From assembly GCA_964497495.1 (NCBI GenBank), contig CAZCCZ010000011.1, positions 1-64,000 on the forward strand: a DNA stretch of 64,000 bases, given 5' to 3'. Source of the DNA: CAXXOK01 sp964497495. Lineage in GTDB: Bacteria; Bacillota; Clostridia; Christensenellales; Aristaeellaceae. Positions 44,443 to 51,821 of the stretch are shown here, one piece after another. A program made the translations under genes and the position numbers. Position 1 is the stretch's first letter. Each line of letters opens with the position of its first letter. The notes under the pieces were generated by a model. That model was not told the origin of the DNA, made no database searches, and was given only the letters and a program-made list of their open reading frames with translations.

Positions 44443-44907
44443 TTACCGCCGCGCCCTTTTTCCGTTCATAGGATTTAACGGCGGTTTGGCGGCGGAGCGG
44501 ACGTTTCCTTCCAGTTCGATACCCTCCATGGGGCTGATGATGCTTTTATGCCGGTTCATGTCCCTGAAGCGGAACAGATCGATGAGGTTCACCACGTCCA
44601 ACTGGCTTTTATCGGACAGTTGCAGAAACCGTGCCATAATCTTCTCCGCCGAAATCACGCTGTTATCCAGCATTCTCACCTCGCGCGAGAACATGTTGAA
44701 ATCCATGCGAATCCTCGTGCGCCCCATCAGATAGTCGATGGAAACGCCGAAATAGTCGGCGATTTTCACCAGCATCGCCGCGTCCGGCAGGTTCGTTTCA
44801 GATTCGTAATGGGAAATCGTCGCGACGGAAACCTTCAGGATCCTGGCCAGGTCCTTCTGCGTCAACCGGTTATCCTTACGCAACTCGGAAATAATATCGC
44901 CTATCAT
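44443..44907 (-). CDS. XRE-family helix-turn-helix regulator
   Basis: A 154-residue regulator. The N-terminal Cro/C1-type domain is LTQKDLARILKVSVATISHY, ESETNLPDAAMLVKIADYF, ending GVSIDYLMGRT; the C-terminal part is helical and unrecognised. ATG 44907 has GGAG 7 bases upstream and is preferred to ATG 44937. It is transcribed with DhaK-DhaL copy 1 and divergently from the region F importer and copy 2, so it probably represses both arms. A short GC hairpin (44377-44398) lies between it and DhaK. Confidence 0.9.
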   Translation of the reverse strand: MIGDIISELRKDNRLTQKDLARILKVSVATISHYESETNLPDAAMLVKIADYFGVSIDYLMGRTRIRMDFNMFSREVRMLDNSVISAEKIMARFLQLSDKSQLDVVNLIDLFRFRDMNRHKSIISPMEGIELEGNVRSAAKPPLNPMNGKRARR

Positions 44908-44950
44908 ACGTTCGCTCCATATTTTGCCGCCCAGCATACGTTATTATTGT

Positions 44951-44986
44951 TAAGTTAAGAATAAATTAAGTTTTTTACGTTGTCAA
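44951..44986 (-). promoter_or_regulatory. Promoter of the XRE-DhaK-DhaL unit with TTAAG repeats
   Basis: On the minus strand TTGACA (44981-44986), 17-bp spacer, TATTCT (44958-44963), about 50 bp before the ATG. TTAAG occurs three times (44951, 44956, 44966) around the -10, a possible operator for the regulator itself. The remainder of 44987-45149 is AT-rich and must hold the rightward promoter, but no clear pair of hexamers is seen. Confidence 0.7.
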
Positions 44987-45149
44987 CCGATATAGTTGCT
45001 GATTTCTCAAAAAAGTATCGAATAAATAAAATCCGTGATATAAAGGTACCAATAAAACAGGCCGCAGACATATCGTTCACCGAGCGCCGGTACTTTATGG
45101 ACGCCCCGGTTCAACCGTATGTCCGTGTCCCTGGCAGAGGAGGATACTG

Positions 45150-46742
45150 ATGAAAAAGTTCTCGGTCCAATGGTTACTCGTAACGATGGTCCTGTCCCTT
45201 ATCGTTGGAGGCTTCGGCCTGACGGGAGCCGCGTTTGCGGAAACCGCCGTCGAATACCCGGTCGCCGGCAACCCGACCGTCACGATCGTTCGCAAGGCGG
45301 ACCCGGATCTGCCCACGGTAGGCATCTCGTCTTACAACGAGGCCCCCGGCATCCAGGCGCTGATCGCGCAGACCGGCATCAACGTCAACGTGATCGAGCC
45401 GGCGGACAACAACGCCCTGCTCGTGTATCTGGCCAGCAACAACCTGCCGGATATCGTAATCATGCAGATCAACGGCGTATATCCCGGCGGCATCGGGCAG
45501 ATGATCACGGATGGGATCGCCAGCGACCTGACGGCGGACCTGCCCCTGTATGCGCCCGATTACTGGAATTTCATCAATTCCAACCCGAAGTACCTTAGCA
45601 TCGCGCGCGAACCGGACGGCAAGTACTACGTCGTCCCCGGCACCATCTACCCGGACGGCTCCGCGTACCGCCACTGGTTCGGACTCGTCGCCCGCCAGGA
45701 GTACCTGGATCAGCTTGGCATGACGGCCCCCACCACCCCCGACGAGATCTACACGTACCTGAAGCGCTGCAAGACCGAGCTTAACGTGGAAACGCCCTTC
45801 ATGTCCGACGTTTACCGCTGGAACCACTTCTTCAACTACGACGGCTGCCTCACGTCCCCGTTCGGCCTGGTGATGCTCGGCGAATACGCCGACGAGAACG
45901 GCACCGTGCACTACGGTCAGGCCCAGCAGGAGTACAAGGATTTCCTGGTGTGGCTTAACAAGCTGTATGCGGAAGACCTGTTGGATCCCAACTTCACCGT
46001 GACCGACGAAGCCACCGCGCATGCAGCGATTCTGAGCGGCAAATCCGCGCTGATGCTCACTGCCGCCAGCCGCGTCGCCAACCTGATGAAGAGCTCCGAA
46101 TCGGAAGATTTCCATCTGGTCGGGCTTGCGCCGCTTACGAAAGCGGACGGCAGCAAGGCTTACTATTCCTTCGCTTCCACCTACGTGGAAGGTTCCTTCA
46201 CCGCCTTCATCCCGGAAAGCACCACCGGCGAGCGGCGCGTGAACGCCCTGAAGCTTCTCAACTACCTGTTTACCCCCGCCGGCCACATGCTGACCAACTA
46301 CGGCGTGGAAGGCCAGACCTACGACATGGTCAACGGCGTGGCGACGCTGAACGATTTCATGACCAAGAACCCCGACGGCAAACCGCTGGACGGTATGCTG
46401 CGCGCCTACGGGATGCTGAACTGGCCGATGTGGTACGACGCCGGGCTGCTGGACCAGCGCTACGCGCTGCCGGAACAGAACCAGTCGATCAACGCCTGGG
46501 CGAATTCGGACAGCGACCTGTACCAGGTTCAGAACACCTCCATCATCCCCGAGTATTCGGACGAGTACGCCAGCCTGTGGACGGATATCAGCACCTACAT
46601 GACGGAATACCGTTCGCAGTTCATCACCGGTGCCAAGAGCCCCGACACCTTCGAGACGGAATACCTGCCCACGCTGGAGAAGATGGGTATGCCTCGCGTG
46701 CTGGAGATTCTGCAGGAGTCCTACGACCATTATAACAAGTAA
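45150..46742 (+). CDS. Extracellular sugar-binding protein (LplA type), no lipobox
   Basis: A 530-residue large binding protein. The signal peptide MKKFSVQWLLVTMVLSLIVG ends in GAAFA-ETAV, a signal peptidase I site; there is no cysteine in it. LplA-type features are NNLPDIVIMQINGVYPGGIG, DGKYYVVPGTIY and the C-terminal GMPRVLEILQESYDHYNK, near-diagnostic of the class. GAGGAGG precedes the ATG. First gene of the rightward arm of region F. Confidence 0.93.
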   Translation: MKKFSVQWLLVTMVLSLIVGGFGLTGAAFAETAVEYPVAGNPTVTIVRKADPDLPTVGISSYNEAPGIQALIAQTGINVNVIEPADNNALLVYLASNNLPDIVIMQINGVYPGGIGQMITDGIASDLTADLPLYAPDYWNFINSNPKYLSIAREPDGKYYVVPGTIYPDGSAYRHWFGLVARQEYLDQLGMTAPTTPDEIYTYLKRCKTELNVETPFMSDVYRWNHFFNYDGCLTSPFGLVMLGEYADENGTVHYGQAQQEYKDFLVWLNKLYAEDLLDPNFTVTDEATAHAAILSGKSALMLTAASRVANLMKSSESEDFHLVGLAPLTKADGSKAYYSFASTYVEGSFTAFIPESTTGERRVNALKLLNYLFTPAGHMLTNYGVEGQTYDMVNGVATLNDFMTKNPDGKPLDGMLRAYGMLNWPMWYDAGLLDQRYALPEQNQSINAWANSDSDLYQVQNTSIIPEYSDEYASLWTDISTYMTEYRSQFITGAKSPDTFETEYLPTLEKMGMPRVLEILQESYDHYNK

Positions 46743-46762
46743 TCCCCGTCGGCAACCCAGTT

Positions 46763-46804
46763 CCCGATGTGGCGGCGCGCGTAACGGCACGCCGCCGCAT
46801 CGGG
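46763..46804 (+). terminator. Hairpin between binding protein and permease genes
   Basis: A 15-bp stem (46763-46777 with 46790-46804, one G-T) begins 20 bp after the binding protein stop. No U-tract follows, so mRNA stabilisation or partial termination. The rest of 46805-46953 shows nothing else. Confidence 0.6.
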
Positions 46805-46953
46805 CGCCCGGTTTCAAGCCGACATCCGAACGTCCCCTCCCCAGCCCCGCGCAGCTCGCATACGGTGGTACGGGAAGGCTCCCCCCGCGACCGCCGGGCA
46901 AACGCCCGTTCAAACGACGGCCCTGATTTTGAATCGTGAATGGGGAAAGAAAA

Positions 46954-47910
46954 ATGGCAAGGAATCGAACCGAAATCGCAAGCAAGGAGTCTTTTCGCGA
47001 CGTATTGCGAAAAGACATGAGAATAAACCGGGGCGCCTATGCGATGGCCTTGATCGTGATGGCCTTTTACGTACTGTTCGCCTATAAGCCGATGTTGGGC
47101 GCCATCATCGCCTTCAAGGATTTCTCTCCCCGGAAAGGCATGTTCGGCAGCCCCTGGGCTTCCGAGTTCGGCCTGGAGAACTTTATCAACTTCTTCACGT
47201 CGGTCTATTTCGGCAGAACGCTGCGCAACACGGTCACCATCAGCATGGCGAACCTCGCTTTCGGTTTCCCGCTTCCCATCATACTGGCCCTGATGATCAA
47301 CGAGATTCGCAACCGGAAGTTCAAGCGCCTTGTTCAGACCGTTTCCTATATGCCCTACTTTATCTCTACCGTGGTCGTATGCTCCATGATCACGCTTTTT
47401 ACGGATCAGAAGGCTTTCGTATCGGAGATCGTCGGTTGGTTCGGCATTCACGTGAAGGGGAACCTGCTCAACGAGGAGAGCGCGTTCGTCCCCATCTACA
47501 CCATTTCCGGTATTTGGCAGACCACCGGCTGGAACTGCATCATCTATCTGGCGGCGCTTTCGTCCGTGGACATGGAACTGTACGAAGCCGCGAGGATCGA
47601 CGGGGCCAACCGCTGGAAGCAGACCCTGCACATCACGCTGCCGGGCATATCACCCACCATCGTCCTGCTGCTAATCCTCAGCGTGGGCAATATCATGAAC
47701 GTCGGCTACGAAAAAGTGATCCTGCTGTACAACGACCTGAACCGCAACTCGGCGGACGTCATATCTTCCTACGTATACCGGCGCGGCATCGAGCAGGCGG
47801 ATTTCAGCTTCGGCACGGCGGTGGGGCTTTTCAACTCCACGATCAACTTCGCGCTGGTGATGGTCGCAAACCAGATCAGCCGCAGGGTAACGGGGGCGGG
47901 GTTATGGTAA
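46954..47910 (+). CDS. Carbohydrate ABC transporter permease (LplB type)
   Basis: A 318-residue permease with YKPMLGAIIAFKDFSPRKGM, typical of LplB. The EAA loop is LYEAARIDGANRWKQTLHITL. ATG 46954 has GGGGAAAG upstream and is preferred to an in-frame GTG at 46936. Its 3' end overlaps the next permease start. Confidence 0.93.
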   Translation: MARNRTEIASKESFRDVLRKDMRINRGAYAMALIVMAFYVLFAYKPMLGAIIAFKDFSPRKGMFGSPWASEFGLENFINFFTSVYFGRTLRNTVTISMANLAFGFPLPIILALMINEIRNRKFKRLVQTVSYMPYFISTVVVCSMITLFTDQKAFVSEIVGWFGIHVKGNLLNEESAFVPIYTISGIWQTTGWNCIIYLAALSSVDMELYEAARIDGANRWKQTLHITLPGISPTIVLLLILSVGNIMNVGYEKVILLYNDLNRNSADVISSYVYRRGIEQADFSFGTAVGLFNSTINFALVMVANQISRRVTGAGLW

Positions 47911-48830
47911 GAGACACGAGTATGCCTGTGAAACGCGGACGCAGAAAGCTGAACGACGACGGCGGCGGCTACAGGATTTTCACCGTTGTTAACACCGTCG
48001 TCCTCTCGTTGGTTACCCTTGCGACGGCCTACCCCATGTGGTACGTCGTCATCGCCTCCCTGAGCGACCCCATGGGGATGACGCAGGATTACGGCCTGAT
48101 GTGGCTGCCCAAGTTTCCGCTGTCGGTGGAGTCGTACCGGATGGCGTTCATCAACCCGCTCGTTATAACGGGCCTGCGAAGCACCCTGTTCATCCTGGTC
48201 GTGGGCGTAGGCCTGAACCTTGTCTTTTCCTGCCTGGGCGCATACGTGATGTCCCTGCGCAAGTCCATTTTTCGTAAGCCGCTCTCCGTGCTGATCATCT
48301 TCACCATGTACTTCAGCGGCGGCATCATCCCGATCTACCTCAACGTGCAGTCGCTGGGGCTGATGAACTCCCTGTGGTCCGTCATTCTTCCGTTCCTGAT
48401 CAACACCTACAACATGCTGATCCTGCGTTCGGCGTTCCTGGCAATCCCCGACAGCCTCATCGAAGTGGCGAGGATCGACGGCGCGGGCCACTGGCGCGTC
48501 CTCACAAAAATCTTCCTTCCGCTGTCCGGGGCCACCATGGCCGTGATGATCCTCTACTACGCGGTCGGGCACTGGAACGCCTGGTTCTATGCCATGCTTT
48601 TCATCCAGACGCCGGAAAAATACCCGCTGCAGGTGGTGCTGCGCCAGATCATCCTGATGAACCAGAACGCGAGCGTCACCGCCGCGCTCAGCGACACCGC
48701 CTCCACCATGCTCGCGGAGCTCATCAAGTACGCGCTCATCGTCATTTCCTCCTTCCCCATCCTGCTTCTGTATCCCTACCTGCAGCGTTTTTTCACTAAA
48801 GGCATGATGATCGGCGCGATCAAGGGCTGA
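47904..48830 (+). CDS. Carbohydrate ABC transporter permease (LplC/YtcP type)
   Basis: A 308-residue permease with EAA loop LIEVARIDGAGHWRVLTKIFL, GHWNAWFYAMLFI, and end RFFTKGMMIGAIKG. ATG 47904 lies inside the last codons of the partner gene, with GGGGGCGGGG upstream. Same operon as the binding protein and the following dehydrogenase. Confidence 0.93.
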   Translation: MVRDTSMPVKRGRRKLNDDGGGYRIFTVVNTVVLSLVTLATAYPMWYVVIASLSDPMGMTQDYGLMWLPKFPLSVESYRMAFINPLVITGLRSTLFILVVGVGLNLVFSCLGAYVMSLRKSIFRKPLSVLIIFTMYFSGGIIPIYLNVQSLGLMNSLWSVILPFLINTYNMLILRSAFLAIPDSLIEVARIDGAGHWRVLTKIFLPLSGATMAVMILYYAVGHWNAWFYAMLFIQTPEKYPLQVVLRQIILMNQNASVTAALSDTASTMLAELIKYALIVISSFPILLLYPYLQRFFTKGMMIGAIKG

Positions 48831-48873
48831 CCGTTTCCGCTCTGCGCAACGCAATCCGATTGGAGGGTGTCCG

Positions 48874-50055
48874 ATGGACGATTTTCAGTTTCAGCTTCCC
48901 ACGAAGGTCTTCTTCGGGCGAGGGTGGGAGCAGTCGATCGTTCCCACGCTCAAGCGATACCGCAACGTCCTGTTCCATTACGGCGGGGAATTCATCAAAT
49001 CCAGCGGCCTGTACGACCGGATTACCGGAATGCTTCGGAACAACGGCATCCCTTATACGGAGCTGGGCGGCGTGCGCTCGCAGCCCGCGCTTTCGCTGAT
49101 CTACGAGGGCATCGAGCTGTGCCGCCGCGAAAACGTCGATTTTATCCTGGCCGTGGGCGGAGGCAGCGTCATTGATTCCGCCAAAGCGATCGGCGTAGGC
49201 CTTTTCAGCCGGGGCGACGTCTGGGACGTGCTCACCGGCCTTACGCCGATGACGGACACGTTGCCGGTGGGGGTCGTGCTTACCATTCCCGCCTCAGGAA
49301 GCGAATCCAGCAGTTCCTGCGTCGTCACCAATTATGAAAAGCAGATCAAGAAATCGTTCAACGACGAGCGGATTCGCCCGGCGCTGTGCGTGATCGACCC
49401 GGAACTTTTCTACACGCTGCCCCCGGAGCAGATCGCCTACGGTGTGGCCGATATGCTCAGCCATATCTTCGAACGGTATTTTACGGTTACGGAGCATACC
49501 GACCTGATCGACGAGCTGTCCGAAGGAGTCATGCGCACCATCCTCGGCAACGCGCCCGTCCTCGTCAAAGACCCTGCCAATTACGAGGCGTGGGGGCAGA
49601 TCGGCCTTTCGGCCAACTTCGCGCACAACAACCTGCTGGGGATCGGCAGGCAGCAGTCCTGGGTGTGCCACGCCATGTGCAACGTTATCAGCGCGCGGTA
49701 CGGCGTGCCGCACGGCGCGGCGCTGGCCATCGTCACCCCCGCCTGGATGCGGTACGTGTATAAGGATTGCCTCCGGACGTTCGTCCAGTTCGCCGTGCGG
49801 GTGATGGGGGTAAACGCGAGCCTGCGCAGGCCGGAGGAGGTCGCGCTGGAGGGCATCCGGCGGTACGGCGAATTTTTGAAATTGATCGGCGCGCCCTCCC
49901 GCTGGAGTGAAACCGACGTAGACCTGAGCCGGATGGAGGACATAGCCAAAGAGCTAACGGGGGTTGCCGGCGGGCGCGAAAAACCACTGGCGGCGGGTAG
50001 TTGCCGGCCGCTATACTGGCAGGATATCGCCGCGATATACCGTATGTCTTTATAG
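48874..50055 (+). CDS. Iron-containing alcohol dehydrogenase (YqhD/BdhA type)
   Basis: A 393-residue group III dehydrogenase. The NAD(P) loop is GGGSVIDSAK (95-104) and the metal ligands are D193, H197 (GVADMLSHIF), H266 (HAMCN) and H280 (GVPHGAAL). The YqhD/BdhA look suggests reduction of an aldehyde or oxidation of a polyol with NADP. GGAGGG precedes the ATG. It lies between the importer and DhaK-DhaL copy 2, so a polyol to ketose (or aldose to polyol) step before phosphorylation is plausible (inference). Confidence 0.92.
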   Translation: MDDFQFQLPTKVFFGRGWEQSIVPTLKRYRNVLFHYGGEFIKSSGLYDRITGMLRNNGIPYTELGGVRSQPALSLIYEGIELCRRENVDFILAVGGGSVIDSAKAIGVGLFSRGDVWDVLTGLTPMTDTLPVGVVLTIPASGSESSSSCVVTNYEKQIKKSFNDERIRPALCVIDPELFYTLPPEQIAYGVADMLSHIFERYFTVTEHTDLIDELSEGVMRTILGNAPVLVKDPANYEAWGQIGLSANFAHNNLLGIGRQQSWVCHAMCNVISARYGVPHGAALAIVTPAWMRYVYKDCLRTFVQFAVRVMGVNASLRRPEEVALEGIRRYGEFLKLIGAPSRWSETDVDLSRMEDIAKELTGVAGGREKPLAAGSCRPLYWQDIAAIYRMSL

Positions 50056-50121
50056 ATGGCGCGCGCCCGGGCCAGGCGGCGAAAGAATAAGCGTTTAACG
50101 ACGGAAAGGCAAGGAACCCAA

Positions 50122-51123
50122 ATGAAAAAGCTGATGAACCAACCCGACGCTTTCGTTGACCAGAGTTTACAGGGAATCGTTGCGGCGTATCCGGACTTTT
50201 ATACGTTCTGCAATCAGGATCACCGAGCCGTAGCGCTGGCCGGAGAGCCGAAGAAGGGCAAGGTTGCCGTGGTCACCGGCGGCGGCTACGGACACCTGCC
50301 GGTGTTCCTTGGCTACGTCGGCCGGGGGCTGTGCGACGGCGTAGCGGTGGGCAACGTGTTCACCTCCCCTTCCAGCGAAAGCATCCTCAACGTGAGCCGC
50401 CGGGTGGAAAACGGCGGCGGCATCCTGTACCTGTTCGGCAACTATACGGGCGACCGTATGAACTTCGCCATGGCTCAGGAAATGATCGGCATGGAAGGCG
50501 TCGCGTCCGAGATCGTCACCGCATCCGACGACGTAGCCAGTGCGCCCAGGGAGCAGTGGGAGGAGCGGCGCGGCATCGCGGGCATTTCCCTCGTTTACAA
50601 AATCGCAGGCGCCTGCGCGGAGACCATGCAACCGCTTGCGGAGGTGACCCGCGTGGCGAAAAAGGCCGCGGAGAATACGGCGAGCTACGGTTTCGCCTTC
50701 TCCTCCTGCACCCTTCCCGACGTCGGCAGGCCGATCGGCAGTTTTGATGAGGACGAGATGGAAATCGGCATGGGCATCCACGGGGAGCCGGGCGTCTCCA
50801 AGGGCAAGATGCAGACGAGCCGGGAGTTGGCCGACCGCCTGACCGCCGCGCTGATCCAGGATCTGGGCCTGTCCTCCGGCGACCGGGTGGCCGTGCTGGT
50901 CAACGGGCTGGGCGCCACCTCGCGTGAGGAGCTCTTCATTTTCTACCGGGACGTGGCCGAAGTACTGAAAAACGCGGGGCTGACGGCCGCCAAAGTCTAC
51001 GTGGGCGAGTTTGCGACCTCGCTGGAAATGGCGGGGGCTTCCCTGAGCCTGCTTAAGCTGGACGATGAGCTGACCCGGTACCTGGTGATGCCGGCAGTAT
51101 CGCCCCTGGTACATTTTCATTAA
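50122..51123 (+). CDS. DhaK-like kinase subunit (copy 2)
   Basis: A 333-residue DhaK homologue. The substrate-binding His is in GMGIHGEPG, the active-site Asp in NYTGDRMNF, and the altered loop is GGGYGHLPVFLGYVG, again with HLP in place of HEP. It is clearly related to copy 1 (shared LGYVG.GLC.G, GNVF..PS.E, NGLGA.S.EEL). ATG 50122 has AAGGCAAGGAA upstream. It follows the iron-type dehydrogenase and precedes DhaL by 21 bp. Confidence 0.91.
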   Translation: MKKLMNQPDAFVDQSLQGIVAAYPDFYTFCNQDHRAVALAGEPKKGKVAVVTGGGYGHLPVFLGYVGRGLCDGVAVGNVFTSPSSESILNVSRRVENGGGILYLFGNYTGDRMNFAMAQEMIGMEGVASEIVTASDDVASAPREQWEERRGIAGISLVYKIAGACAETMQPLAEVTRVAKKAAENTASYGFAFSSCTLPDVGRPIGSFDEDEMEIGMGIHGEPGVSKGKMQTSRELADRLTAALIQDLGLSSGDRVAVLVNGLGATSREELFIFYRDVAEVLKNAGLTAAKVYVGEFATSLEMAGASLSLLKLDDELTRYLVMPAVSPLVHFH

Positions 51124-51144
51124 AAGCTAAAGGGGAATCCGACA

Positions 51145-51768
51145 ATGCCACAGTACCAGATCGACCAAATCAAAGCGACGCTTCAAAAAAGCGCCGATAT
51201 CATCCGGGGTAAGCAGGGGGAACTTACGGAAATCGACAGCATCATCGGCGACGGCGACCTGGGCATATCCATGGGCAAGGGCGTGGCGGCCCTTGCTCAG
51301 ACGGTGGAGGCGTATCACGCCGAAGCCGTGGGCCCGCTGTTCGTCCAGTGCGGCACCGCTTTCAACCGCGCCGCGCCGTCCACCATGGGAACGCTGACCA
51401 GCATGGCGCTGATCTCGCTGGGGCAGGCGTGGAAAGAGAAAACCGAACTGACCGAGCAGGACGTGGTTCACGCGCCGATGATTCTGGCGGATACGATCGC
51501 CCGGTTCGGGAAGGCGAAGCAGGGCAACAAGACGATTTTGGACGCGCTGTACCCCTTCGCCAACACCCTCGAGGCCGAATACGGGAAAACGGGCGATTTC
51601 GCACGGGCGTACGAAGCCGCCGAAGCCGCCGCCAAACACGGGATGGAAGCGACGAAGGGTATGATTGCGACCGTCGGGCGCGCGCGCTGGATCGGCGAAC
51701 GCACCCAGAACGTACTGGACGGCGGCGCCCTGCTTTGCGTGTACCTCATCGAGGGGCTGCGCGCCTGA
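51145..51768 (+). CDS. DhaL-like kinase subunit (copy 2)
   Basis: A 207-residue DhaL homologue with Mg-nucleotide motif IDSIIGDGDLGISMGKG and the second loop NRAAPSTMGTLTSM. Same GDGDLG variant as copy 1. The C-terminal IATVGRARWIGERTQNVLDG is close to IAKIGRAKWIAERSRDCPDG in copy 1. It should complete an ATP-dependent ketose kinase with the DhaK before it. Confidence 0.91.
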   Translation: MPQYQIDQIKATLQKSADIIRGKQGELTEIDSIIGDGDLGISMGKGVAALAQTVEAYHAEAVGPLFVQCGTAFNRAAPSTMGTLTSMALISLGQAWKEKTELTEQDVVHAPMILADTIARFGKAKQGNKTILDALYPFANTLEAEYGKTGDFARAYEAAEAAAKHGMEATKGMIATVGRARWIGERTQNVLDGGALLCVYLIEGLRA

Positions 51769-51821
51769 ACGAACGAACCCCAGCCGCCGGAACACCGGCA
51801 ACGGAACGGAGATAAGCGGAA

